Assembly: GCF_019904175.1 (NCBI RefSeq)
Contig: NZ_CP061913.1
Span: 6,944,001 to 7,008,000, forward strand
DNA from: Dactylosporangium vinaceum
Lineage (GTDB): Bacteria > Actinomycetota > Actinomycetes > Mycobacteriales > Micromonosporaceae
Direction: 5' to 3'
DNA length: 64,000 bases
The translations under genes and the position numbers were made by a program. The notes under the pieces were generated by a model. That model was given only the letters and a program-made list of their open reading frames with translations, did no database searches and was not told the origin of the DNA. Positions 32,410 to 64,000 of this stretch are shown piece by piece (the stretch's first letter is position 1; every line of letters begins with the position of its first letter).

Positions 32410-33380
32410 CGGACCCTCCGCGGCGGCATGACGGCACCGGTCTCGAAGATGCCGGCGGTGACGGCCGGCAGGTCGGCCGGCGACTCGATGTGCACGACCG
32501 GGAACGGGAAGTCGATCCAGCCGCGGGGCAGCGACGGGCCGAGGACCAGGCCGAGGCGGGTACGGTGGCGGCGCATCTCGGCGCTCATGGCGTCGATGCG
32601 GATCGTCTCGACCGCGTTGCGGCTGAACATGTCGGCGACCTCGGCCGCGGTGCTCAGCGTGCGCTGCTCCAGCGCGGAGCACAGCGGCAGGACCGGGTCC
32701 TTGATCGCGACCTCGGCGATCAGCGGGGCGATCGAGGCGCGCACCGCCTCGCGCAGCGGCGTGTGCACGGCGACGGTGTTGAGCTCCTGCAGCTGTACCG
32801 AGCCGACAGTCGTCTCCGCGGCCAGCCGCTCCAGGCTCTCGCGGTACCCACTCAGCAGGAGAATGCGGAACTGCCCGGTCGGATGGGTGCCGAAGTCACC
32901 GGCCAGCCAGACGCCGTCGCGTTTGGGCTCGACGAGCAGCTCGATGTCGTCGTCGACGGGCAGGAACGCGACGGCGACGCCCTCGGCGGGGCCGGCCGGG
33001 TCGCGCGGGCCGATGTGGTCCATGCGCATGAGTAACTCGAAGACGGAGCGGCGGGGCAGCGCGCCGGCCAGGCAGCTGCTCACCATGGAGCCGAGGCTGA
33101 GCCCGCCGACGGCGGCCGGGTGGATGCCGAACTGCTGGCCGAGGACGTCGTGGATGCCGATCATGGCGGCGGCGAGGGCCACGGAGCCCTGCCGGGAGCG
33201 GGTCTCCGGGTCGGCGTCGGCGTCCTCGCGGCGGCGCAGCAGCAGGTCCTCGTCGAGGCCCGTCCACTCGCCGACCGAGGCGTAGAGGCGCTGCATGCAC
33301 GGGTTGGCGGCGTGGAACTCGGCCACGCCCCGGGGGTCGTAGTTGAGCAGGTTGGTGCCGAAGATGAATGCGATGCTCAC
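32406..33380 (-). CDS. Discrete FabD-like acyltransferase, non-canonical (copy 1)
   Basis: 324 residues, GTG start. It has the overall order of malonyl/acyl-ACP transferases: nucleophile Ser95 in VGGLSLGS and catalytic His206 in VAVHTPLR. The usual GHSxGE elbow is GLSLGS, and the N-terminal GQGSQ block that forms the oxyanion hole is replaced by FGTNLLNYDP. An Arg (MRMD, near 119) could still occupy the carboxylate-binding position. It could move an acyl or aminoacyl group between carrier proteins (as VinK does), acylate a sugar, or hydrolyse wrong acyl groups. It is the paralogue of the adjacent gene, with four bases between them, inside a coupled operon between two glycosyltransferases. Confidence 0.75.
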   Translation of the reverse strand: MSIAFIFGTNLLNYDPRGVAEFHAANPCMQRLYASVGEWTGLDEDLLLRRREDADADPETRSRQGSVALAAAMIGIHDVLGQQFGIHPAAVGGLSLGSMVSSCLAGALPRRSVFELLMRMDHIGPRDPAGPAEGVAVAFLPVDDDIELLVEPKRDGVWLAGDFGTHPTGQFRILLLSGYRESLERLAAETTVGSVQLQELNTVAVHTPLREAVRASIAPLIAEVAIKDPVLPLCSALEQRTLSTAAEVADMFSRNAVETIRIDAMSAEMRRHRTRLGLVLGPSLPRGWIDFPFPVVHIESPADLPAVTAGIFETGAVMPPRRVR

Positions 33381-33384
33381 GGGT

Positions 33385-34332
33385 TCAGCCCTTCAGACTC
33401 TGCAGTGCCTCGTGCTCGCCGACCGCGGCCACGGCCTGGTCGACGTGCTCGGGCGCATCGACGTACACGACCGGGAACGGGAACTCGAATCCGTCGCGCG
33501 GCAGCGTGGGGCCGAGCACGACCCCGAGCCGCACGCCGAGGCGGCGCATGCGGTCGCTGAGGTGGTCGGTGCGCACCGGCTCGACGACGTTGCGGCTGAA
33601 CTCGGCCCGCACCAGCGCCGCGCTGTGCAGCTCCCGGGGCTCCAGCGACGAGCACATCGGCACCACCGGATCGGTGAAGTCCATGGCCGCGGTGCGCCGG
33701 GCGACCTCGTCGCGGGCGCGGTGGCGCAGCGGGCAGTGCACGGCGACGTGCTCGTCGCTGAAGACGAAGTACTCGGCCGGGTAGCCGGCGGCGAGCTCCT
33801 CCAAAGCGTCGCGGTAGCCGCTGAGCAGCAGCATGCGAAACGCCCCGCTGGTGTGCATCCCGAAGTCGCCGCCGAACCAGACGCCGGGGCGGGTGCCGTA
33901 GAACTCCTCGTAGGTCTGGCCGAGTGGCAGTACCGCGGCCACGCACCCCTCGGGCCGGGCGGGGTCCTGCGGGCCGTCGTCCTCGGCGGTGCCGGCCAGC
34001 AGCTCGACGACCTGCCGGCGCGGGGCGGCGCCGGCCAGCGCGGCCGCGACCATGGCGCCGAGGCTGATCCCGCCGACGACGGCCGGGCGCACGCCGCGCT
34101 CCCGCAGGACGTCGGCGATGCCGAGCATGGCGGCGGCAAGGCCGAGCGAGTTGGTGCGCGCCCGGACCGCGGGGTCCTCGCTGCCGCGGACGAGCAGCTG
34201 CGGGTCGTGGCCGCTCCACTGCCCGACGCTTGTGTAGATGTCGCGCACGGCCGGGCACTGCTCGTACAGGGCGATGAGGCCGGCCGGGTCGTAGTTGAGG
34301 TTCTTCTGGCCCAGGATGAACGCGACGCTCAT
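33385..34332 (-). CDS. Discrete FabD-like acyltransferase, non-canonical (copy 2)
   Basis: 315 residues. Paralogue of the next gene: same start (VAFILGQKNLNYDP against IAFIFGTNLLNYDP), same GDFGxH block and LLLSGYR strand. Nucleophile Ser90 is in VGGISLGA and His199 in VAVHCPLR, so a Ser/His pair is retained. The GQGSQ block is missing, and the Arg that binds malonyl carboxylate is not evident, so a non-carboxylated acyl substrate is more likely. ATG overlaps the stop of the upstream glycosyltransferase gene (ATGA). The conserved pair suggests two related acyl-transfer or proofreading steps, or a heterodimer. Function not assigned. Confidence 0.75.
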   Translation of the reverse strand: MSVAFILGQKNLNYDPAGLIALYEQCPAVRDIYTSVGQWSGHDPQLLVRGSEDPAVRARTNSLGLAAAMLGIADVLRERGVRPAVVGGISLGAMVAAALAGAAPRRQVVELLAGTAEDDGPQDPARPEGCVAAVLPLGQTYEEFYGTRPGVWFGGDFGMHTSGAFRMLLLSGYRDALEELAAGYPAEYFVFSDEHVAVHCPLRHRARDEVARRTAAMDFTDPVVPMCSSLEPRELHSAALVRAEFSRNVVEPVRTDHLSDRMRRLGVRLGVVLGPTLPRDGFEFPFPVVYVDAPEHVDQAVAAVGEHEALQSLKG

Positions 34333-35597
34333 GGTTGGCTCCAGCCGGGTAGGCGCGACTCGGCGGCCAGCCGCTCGAGCTCGCCGACGATCGCCGCGGG
34401 CGCCGGGCGGCCCGTCGCCTCCCGCCGCAGCACGTCGGCGCCGGCGGCGAAGCCGGGCTCGCTGACCAGCCGGTGGACGGCGTCGCGGATGCCTTCCGCG
34501 GTCACCGCGTGGTGCGGGATGAGCAGGCCGGCCCCGGCGTCCTGCAGCCCGGTGCCGCGCAGGATCTGGTCGGCCACGGCGGTCGCCACGAACAGCTGGG
34601 GCACGCCGTGCACGAGGGCGGTGGCGTAGCTGCCGAACCCGCCGTGGTGGATGAGGGCGGCGCAGGTGGGCAGCAGCGCGTGCAGCGGTACCGACGAGAC
34701 GACCCGGGCGTTGTCCGGCACCGTGCCGAGCTCAGCGGCCTGGGCCGGCAGCAGTGCGGCGACCACCTCGACGTCGAGGTCGGCGAGGGCGTCGAGGATC
34801 GCGCCCTTGGAGACGTAGTCGCCGCCGTAGCGCTCCGTGTTCGCCGCCCCGAGGCTCAGGCAGACGCGGGGCCGCGCGGGCGGCTCGGCGAGCCAGCCGG
34901 GCACGATCGCCGGGCCGTTGTAGGGCACGAACCGCACCGGCACCCGCCGCACGTCGGACGGCACCGAGAGCCGCTCGGGCAGCGGGTCGAGGGTCAGCTG
35001 GCCGGTGACGAGGTCCTCGCCGAACGCGCCGCCGAGCTTCTCGGCGTGCCCGCCGAGCCACTCGGCCATCGGGTCCTGGCGCTGCGCCTCGGGCTGCTCG
35101 TCACGCAGCTTCGCGAACAGCTGCCGCTTCATCACCCACACGTCGGCGAAGCACATGGAGCGCACGTGGGCGGCCCCGCTGGCCCGGGCGGCGATGGCCC
35201 CGGCGTAGGTCAGCGGGTCCCAGACGACGAGGTCGGGCCGCCACTGCCGGGCGAAGGCGACCAGGTCGGGGATCATCGGCTCGTTGTAGTACGCGAAGCC
35301 CCAGGCGCCCATCTGGGCCCGCTCCAGCTCCTGGGCGTAGGTCAGCCGGGCCGGGTCGAGCTCGCTCCAGTCGACCGACTCGACCTCCTGCGACTCGCGG
35401 TGCTGGGCCATGGCCGAGCTGATGTTGCTGTCGTCGCCGACTCCGACGGCGGTCATGCCGGTGCGGGCGATCACGTCGGTGAACGCGGGCGAGCTGGCCA
35501 CCCGGACCTCGTGCCCGGCGGCCCGCATCGCCCAGGCGATCGGGGTCATGCAGAACAGGTGCGACTTCTCCGGCAGCGTGGCGAACAGCACCCGCAT
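34329..35597 (-). CDS. GT-B glycosyltransferase, EryCIII/DesVII type
   Basis: 422 residues from ATG 35597, which has GGAGGG upstream. Family GT1: N-terminal MRVLFATLPEKSHLF, central RFVPYNGPAIVPGW (a block shared with EryCIII/DesVII-like macrolide glycosyltransferases) and donor-site IHHGGFGSYATALVHG. It probably attaches a deoxysugar to the polyketide released by PKS-C. Its stop overlaps the start of the acyltransferase gene (ATGA) and it lies 21 bases after the type II thioesterase. A P450-like activator, often required by this subgroup, is not in the window. Confidence 0.92.
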   Translation of the reverse strand: MRVLFATLPEKSHLFCMTPIAWAMRAAGHEVRVASSPAFTDVIARTGMTAVGVGDDSNISSAMAQHRESQEVESVDWSELDPARLTYAQELERAQMGAWGFAYYNEPMIPDLVAFARQWRPDLVVWDPLTYAGAIAARASGAAHVRSMCFADVWVMKRQLFAKLRDEQPEAQRQDPMAEWLGGHAEKLGGAFGEDLVTGQLTLDPLPERLSVPSDVRRVPVRFVPYNGPAIVPGWLAEPPARPRVCLSLGAANTERYGGDYVSKGAILDALADLDVEVVAALLPAQAAELGTVPDNARVVSSVPLHALLPTCAALIHHGGFGSYATALVHGVPQLFVATAVADQILRGTGLQDAGAGLLIPHHAVTAEGIRDAVHRLVSEPGFAAGADVLRREATGRPAPAAIVGELERLAAESRLPGWSQP

Positions 35598-35618
35598 GGC
35601 GGCTCCCTCCAACGAACG

Positions 35619-36374
35619 TTATGCGGAGCGCAGCGACGCGCCGACGAGGGCCAGGACGGCCGAGATGTGCTCGGCCAGGAAGAAGTGGCCACCGCCGTAG
35701 ACGTGCAGGACGCTGCGGGCGGCGGTGTGCTCGCGCCACGCCTCGGCCTCCTCGACGCTCACCTTGGGATCGTCGTGGCCGGTGAGTACCGTGACCGGGC
35801 ACTGCAGGAGCGGACCGGCGCGGTACTCGTACGTCTCCGCCGCCTTGTAGTCGTTGCGGATGACCGGCAGCACCATCCGCAGCAGCTCCTCCTCGGCGAA
35901 GACGCGGGTGTCGGTGCCGCTGAGCGAGCGCATCTCCGCGATGATGCCGTCGTCGTCGCGGCGGTGCACCGACTCGTCCCGGGTGCGCGACGGCGCCCGC
36001 CGCCCGGAGGCGAACAGGTGGGCCGGGCGGCGGCCCTCGGCCTCGAGCCGGCGCGCGACCTCGAACGCGACGGTGGCCCCCATGCTGTGGCCGAACAGGG
36101 CGAAGGGCCGGTCCAGCCACGGCCGCAGGGCCTCGGTGCAGCGCTCGGCGAGCGTGTCGATGCTGTCGATGAGGGGCTCGTGGCGGCGTTCCTGGCGGCC
36201 CGGGTACTGCACCGACAGCACGTCCACCGCCGCGCCGAGCCCGGCCGCCATCGGCAGGAAGTACGGCGCCGAGCTGCCCGCGTGCGGGAAGCACACGAGC
36301 CGGACCGGGGCGTCGTCGTGCGGGTGGTACCGGCGCACCCAGGCGTCGACTGTGGGGCTTGTCGCGGTGGTCAT
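35619..36374 (-). CDS. Type II thioesterase (editing) for the right-hand PKS
   Basis: 251 residues, RifR-like alpha/beta hydrolase. CFPHAGSSA and VQYPGRQE near the N-terminus, canonical elbow FGHSMGATV, Asp in LTGHDDPK and catalytic His in GGGHFF. It removes aberrant acyl groups from carrier domains. ATG 36374 lies four bases after the PKS-C stop, with GGAAAGG upstream overlapping the PKS end, so it is translationally coupled to PKS-C. Unlike the left-hand thioesterase it keeps the GHSMG motif. Confidence 0.95.
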   Translation of the reverse strand: MTTATSPTVDAWVRRYHPHDDAPVRLVCFPHAGSSAPYFLPMAAGLGAAVDVLSVQYPGRQERRHEPLIDSIDTLAERCTEALRPWLDRPFALFGHSMGATVAFEVARRLEAEGRRPAHLFASGRRAPSRTRDESVHRRDDDGIIAEMRSLSGTDTRVFAEEELLRMVLPVIRNDYKAAETYEYRAGPLLQCPVTVLTGHDDPKVSVEEAEAWREHTAARSVLHVYGGGHFFLAEHISAVLALVGASLRSA

Positions 36375-36378
36375 CGAT

Positions 36379-59952
<23,574 letters not shown>

Positions 59953-59981
59953 GACAACCTCACCCGTATGCCGGGCTCACC

Positions 59982-62900
59982 TCATGCCCGACCGAGCTCC
60001 TCATGGATGAACGTGAAGAGGTCGTCGTCGGTGTCGAACTGCATCGAGGTGGCCGTTGCCGATACATCTGTGCGCAGCTTGTCGAGCTTCGACAGCATCA
60101 CATGCAGTCGGCCGCGCACGGCAGCGTGCAGGTCATCCTCTGGGGAAATCCCCGAAATCGCCGCTTCGAGCTTGTCGAGTTCGGCCAGGACCGGTACCCC
60201 CGCGTCCGCCCGCACCCCGCCGCCGACCGCTTCGAGCAGGTGAGCGGCGAGATCGGCCGGCGTCGGGTAGTCGAACACCGCCGTCGCGGGCACGGCCAGC
60301 CCCGTCCGGGCGGCCAGCCCGTTGCGGAACTCGACGGCCGTCAACGAGTCGAAGCCCAGGTCGCGGAAGGCCCGGTCGGCTCCCACGGTGCCGGCCTCGG
60401 CGTGCCCCAGCACGGCCGCCGCCTGCTCCCGGACGACGCCGAGCAGCAGCGCCTCCTGGTCGGCGGGCGACAGCCCGGCCAGCCGCGCCCGCAGCCCGTC
60501 GCCCTCGTCCGGCGCGGTGCCCCGGTGGAACGTCTCGATGAGGGGCGCCGGCCGCGCGGCGGTGAGCCCGGCGCCGTAGCGCTCCCAGTCGACGTCCGCC
60601 ACGACAGGCCCGCCCTCGGCCCCGACGGCCAGCCGCTCCAGCGCGGCGAGCGCCACCGCGGGCGCCAGCGGCGTGATCCCGCCCCGCCGCTGCCGCTCTC
60701 CCGCCCCGGCGTCGGCGACCATCCCGTCCCCGGCCCAGGGCCCCCACGCGATGGCCACGGCCGGCAGCCCCGCCGCCCGCCGCGCCCGCACCACCCCATC
60801 GAGCGCCGCATTCGCCGCCGCGTAGTTCGCCTGCCCAGCCGACCCCACAGCACCAGCGAACGACGAGAACAGCACAAACGCATCCAAGCCCAGCCCACGC
60901 GTCGCCTCATCGAGATACCGCGCACCATCGACCTTCGCCGCCGCCACCGAACGCAACCGCTCAGCCGTCAACCCCTCGATCACCCCGTCATCAAGCACCC
61001 CCGCAAGATGCACCACCGCATCCGGCCGCACCCGCTCCACCAACGCAAACACCGCATCACGATCCGACACATCGCACGCGGGCTCACTCTTGCGCCCCGC
61101 CACGACGACGTGCTGCGCCCCGTGCTCGAGCAGCCACCGCGACACGTGCCGCCCGAGCGCCCCCGACCCCCCGGTGACAAGCACCGTCCCCCGCGGCCGC
61201 CACCGGCTCCCGTCCGGCACCGCCCGAACCAGCCGCCGCCCGTACGCGACCCCATCCCGGATCCGAACCTGATCCTCAACCCCACCGACCACCCGGGCCA
61301 GCATGTCCAGATCCGCCTCCGATGGCTCCGCCGGCAGGTCGACAAGCCCACCCCACCGATCCGGATACTCAAGCGCGGCCACCCGGCCAAAGCCCCACAC
61401 ATCGTCCGAGCCGCCGCCCCGGGTCACACACCACAGCGGCGCACCGTCATGCCGCTGCACCGCCGCAAGCACCTCGACCGCATCCCGGACCTCGACCACC
61501 ACCCCGTCACCCGGCACCGCCGGCACCGCCAGCGGCACCCAGTCGATCCGATACACCAGCGCATCAACCGCCGAGGCCGCCTGCCGCTGCTCCCGCCAGG
61601 CCGTCAACGCCGCGATAGCCGCGCCGTCGAGCCCGGGCACCGACTGGCTCTCGACCGCCGACCAGAACTCGGCGTCGACCCGCCCCTGCCGCCGCACTGT
61701 GGGCCAGAACCGAGTGCGCTCAAACGGATAGGTGGGCAGCGCGACCACTGCCGCGTTCCCGAACACCTTCACCCAGTCCGGCGACCACCCGGCCACATGC
61801 GCCCGCGCAACGGCCGCCATCAGCGTCTCGGCCTCGTCCCGGTCCCGCCGTGCCACCGCAATCCCGTCCTCGACCAGCGCCGCCAGCACCCCGTCCGGCC
61901 CGACCTCCAGGAACCGGCTGACATTCGCATGCTGCAGCGCCTGCACACCATCGAAGAACCGAACGGTCCCGCGCACCTGCCGCACCCAGTAATCCGGATC
62001 CGTGAAGTCCGCGCCCAGATCCCCGGTCACATTCGACACCACCGGAATCGCGGGAGCCTGCGCCGGCACCGACGCCACCACAGCCCGGAACTCCTCCAAC
62101 ATCCCGTCCATGTAGGCCGAATGGAACGCATGCGAGACATTCAGCCGCCGGGTCTTCACCCCCAGCGAAGCCGCGACCTGCTCCACATCACCCGACAGCA
62201 CCACCGAGTCCGGCCCGTTCACCGCCGCAATCTCAGCACCCTCAACCAACGCCGCCCGCACAGTCGCCTCATCGGCCTGCACCGCAATCATCTGCCCACC
62301 CGACGGCAGCGCCTGCATCAACCGGCCACGCGCCTCCACAATCCGGCACGCACCATCCAGATCCCACACCCCGGCAACATGCGCCGCCGCCAACTCCCCG
62401 ATCGAATGCCCCAGCAGAAAGTCAGCCCGAAGACCCCACGACTCCAACAACCGGAAGACCGACACCTCGAACGCGAACAACGCCGGCTGCGTCCACCGCG
62501 TCTGATCCAGATCCTCAGCATCCCGCAGGCCGTCGATGCGATCGCAGACCGCGTCATACGACGCGGCGAACACCGGGAACGCCTCGTACAACCGGCGGCC
62601 CATCCCGGCCCGCTGCGCACCCTGACCGGTGAACAGCATGGCGTTGCGGCCGCCGCGAACCGAGCCGCGGATCTCGGTGCCGCCGAGCAGGACGGCGCGG
62701 TGGTCGAAGTGCGTGCGGGTCGTCGCCAGCGAGAAGCCGACGGCAACCGGGTCGGCGTCGAGCGCCCGGACCCGGGCGAGCTGGGCGTCGAGCCCGGCCG
62801 GGGTGCGCGCCGACACCGGCCACGGCGCGACCGGCAGGGCCGCCGGGGTCGGCGCCGCCGGGGAGGGCGCCGGCGCCTCCTCCAGGATGACGTGCGCGTT

Positions 62901-64000
62901 GGTACCGGAGATCCCGAACGACGACACCCCGGCCCGCCGCGGACGCGGCCCGGCGGGCCACGGCCGGGCCGCGGTGAGCAGCGACACCGCCCCGGCCGAC
63001 CAGTCCACGTGCGACGACGGCTCGGTGACGTGCAGCGTCTTCGGCAGCGTCTCGTGCTGCAGGGCCAGGATCATCTTCATCAGGCCCGCGACGCCGGCGG
63101 CGGCCTGCGTGTGGCCGATGTTCGACTTGACCGACCCGAGCCACAGCGGCGCGGTGCGGTCGCGGCCGTACGTGGCCAGCAGCGCCTGCGCCTCGATCGG
63201 ATCGCCGAGCGCGGTGCCGGTGCCGTGCGCCTCCACTACGTCCACATCGGACGGTTCGAGTCCGGCGTCGGCGAGGGCGGCCCGGATGACCCGCTGCTGT
63301 GACGGCCCGTTCGGGGCGGTGAGCCCGTTCGACGCGCCGTCCTGGTTGACGGCGCTGCCCTTCACCACCGCGAGCACCCGGTGGCCGGAGCGGCGCGCGT
63401 CGGAGAGCCGCTCCAGCAGGAGCAGGCCGACGCCCTCACCCCAGCCGGTGCCGTCGGCGTCGTCGGAGAACGCCTTGCACCGCCCGTCCACCGCCAGCCC
63501 CCGCTGCCGGCTGAACTCGACGAACGCGCCCGGGGTGGACATGACCGTCGCGCCGCCGGCGACGGCGAGCGTGCACTCGCCGCGGCGCAGCGACTGGGCG
63601 GCCAGGTGCAGCGCGACGAGCGACGCCGAGCACGCGGTGTCCACGGTCACCGCCGGGCCCTCCAGCCCGAACGTGTACGAGATGCGCCCGGACACCACGC
63701 TCGCCGCGTTGCCGGTGCCGAGGTACCCCTCGACGTTCTCCTCGGCCGCGGCGAGCATCGTCGGATAGTCCTGGCCGTTGCTGCCGATGAACACGCCCGT
63801 CGCGCTGCCCCGCAGCCCACGCGGGTCGAGACCGGCCCGCTCGAACGTCTCCCAGGCCGTCTCCAGCAGCAGCCGCTGCTGCGGGTCCATGGCGAGGGCC
63901 TCGCGCGGTGAGACGCCGAACAGGTCCGCGTCGAAGTCGGCGACCCCGTCGAGGAACGCGCCGACCCGGGTGTAGGACGTCCCGGCCCGGTCCGGATCGT
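59982..64000 (-). CDS. Modular type I PKS, last module (PKS-B), 5' end beyond the right edge
   Basis: About 1339 residues of the C-terminal part are visible and remain in frame to the edge. Order: KS (from before 64000 to about 62850, TACSAS), AT (62670-61720, GHSIGE and HAFH, malonyl), compact KR (61550-60600, LDD motif, B type, catalytic Ser and Tyr kept), ACP (GFDSL, about 60500-60240) and a C-terminal docking region of about 80 residues with helical, charged sequence that ends the protein. The docking region pairs in principle with the N-terminal helix of PKS-C, which starts 29 bases downstream, so PKS-B feeds PKS-C. The module is a close sister of PKS-C module 1 in AT and KR. Confidence 0.95.
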   Translation of the reverse strand, partial: DPDRAGTSYTRVGAFLDGVADFDADLFGVSPREALAMDPQQRLLLETAWETFERAGLDPRGLRGSATGVFIGSNGQDYPTMLAAAEENVEGYLGTGNAASVVSGRISYTFGLEGPAVTVDTACSASLVALHLAAQSLRRGECTLAVAGGATVMSTPGAFVEFSRQRGLAVDGRCKAFSDDADGTGWGEGVGLLLLERLSDARRSGHRVLAVVKGSAVNQDGASNGLTAPNGPSQQRVIRAALADAGLEPSDVDVVEAHGTGTALGDPIEAQALLATYGRDRTAPLWLGSVKSNIGHTQAAAGVAGLMKMILALQHETLPKTLHVTEPSSHVDWSAGAVSLLTAARPWPAGPRPRRAGVSSFGISGTNAHVILEEAPAPSPAAPTPAALPVAPWPVSARTPAGLDAQLARVRALDADPVAVGFSLATTRTHFDHRAVLLGGTEIRGSVRGGRNAMLFTGQGAQRAGMGRRLYEAFPVFAASYDAVCDRIDGLRDAEDLDQTRWTQPALFAFEVSVFRLLESWGLRADFLLGHSIGELAAAHVAGVWDLDGACRIVEARGRLMQALPSGGQMIAVQADEATVRAALVEGAEIAAVNGPDSVVLSGDVEQVAASLGVKTRRLNVSHAFHSAYMDGMLEEFRAVVASVPAQAPAIPVVSNVTGDLGADFTDPDYWVRQVRGTVRFFDGVQALQHANVSRFLEVGPDGVLAALVEDGIAVARRDRDEAETLMAAVARAHVAGWSPDWVKVFGNAAVVALPTYPFERTRFWPTVRRQGRVDAEFWSAVESQSVPGLDGAAIAALTAWREQRQAASAVDALVYRIDWVPLAVPAVPGDGVVVEVRDAVEVLAAVQRHDGAPLWCVTRGGGSDDVWGFGRVAALEYPDRWGGLVDLPAEPSEADLDMLARVVGGVEDQVRIRDGVAYGRRLVRAVPDGSRWRPRGTVLVTGGSGALGRHVSRWLLEHGAQHVVVAGRKSEPACDVSDRDAVFALVERVRPDAVVHLAGVLDDGVIEGLTAERLRSVAAAKVDGARYLDEATRGLGLDAFVLFSSFAGAVGSAGQANYAAANAALDGVVRARRAAGLPAVAIAWGPWAGDGMVADAGAGERQRRGGITPLAPAVALAALERLAVGAEGGPVVADVDWERYGAGLTAARPAPLIETFHRGTAPDEGDGLRARLAGLSPADQEALLLGVVREQAAAVLGHAEAGTVGADRAFRDLGFDSLTAVEFRNGLAARTGLAVPATAVFDYPTPADLAAHLLEAVGGGVRADAGVPVLAELDKLEAAISGISPEDDLHAAVRGRLHVMLSKLDKLRTDVSATATSMQFDTDDDLFTFIHEELGRA
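60741..61553 (-). repeat. KR-domain repeat, copy B (PKS-B last module)
   Basis: Partner of the repeat at 56551-57363, colinear without net gaps. The codon use is G/T-ending like the AT repeats, set against the C-ending codons on either side. Confidence 0.9.
61751..62640 (-). repeat. AT-domain repeat, copy 4 (PKS-B last module)
   Basis: Fourth copy of the malonyl AT cassette, the only one outside PKS-C. Copies 2 and 4 share a variant near the 3' coding end (QALQHANVSRF) that differs from copies 1 and 3 (EALRRAGVSRF), so segments have been shuffled between copies. Confidence 0.9.

Overview
The window is very GC-rich DNA with strong third-position G/C bias, GTG starts and GGAGG-type ribosome binding sites, which points to an actinomycete chromosome. 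All of it is the interior of one large hybrid PKS/NRPS glycoside-type biosynthetic locus that runs off both ends. I count 17 protein genes. I found no rRNA, tRNA, insertion sequence, CRISPR array, origin or regulator gene. No gap between genes is longer than about 200 bp.

Layout, left to right. (1) 1-15101, leftward: an FkbM-type methyltransferase, a C-A-T-C-A-T-C NRPS whose first A domain carries an ornithine code, a type II thioesterase, an MbtH-like protein and the start of a modular PKS (PKS-A, truncated by the left edge). (2) 15302-24275, rightward: a second C-A-T-C-A-T-C NRPS coupled to an MFS exporter, divergent from (1) across a 200-bp promoter region. (3) 24403-31118, a sugar block: an SDR and an RfbH/E1-type NDP-hexose 3-dehydratase, a convergent glycosyltransferase, then an operon of mqnA, mqnC and a small SDR. 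mqnA and mqnC are genes of the futalosine route to menaquinone, so their position inside this locus is the most surprising feature here. (4) 31222-64000, leftward: PKS-B (truncated by the right edge), the giant five-module PKS-C with terminal thioesterase, then a tightly coupled tail of type II thioesterase, glycosyltransferase, two unusual FabD-like acyltransferases and another glycosyltransferase.

How it may work (inference). PKS-B hands its chain by docking domains to PKS-C, which performs five extensions (malonyl, methylmalonyl, malonyl, malonyl, malonyl) and releases the chain through its TE domain. PKS-A belongs to an earlier or separate part of the chain. It starts with an acyl-carrier-like domain that has lost its phosphopantetheine serine. 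Two NRPSs with four A domains supply a peptide part, but both stop in a C domain rather than a TE, so peptide release or hand-over is unusual. Three glycosyltransferases plus deoxysugar enzymes imply a product with one or more deoxysugars; the early NDP-sugar genes are not in the window.

The PKS genes also show fresh recombination. Four AT domains form a near-identical repeat of about 890 bp and two KR domains a colinear 813-bp repeat. Both repeat families use codons (TTG, GGG, CAT, ATT) unlike the surrounding DNA. I do not recognise the cluster as a known compound's locus, and the A-domain codes other than the ornithine one do not match codes I can assign.
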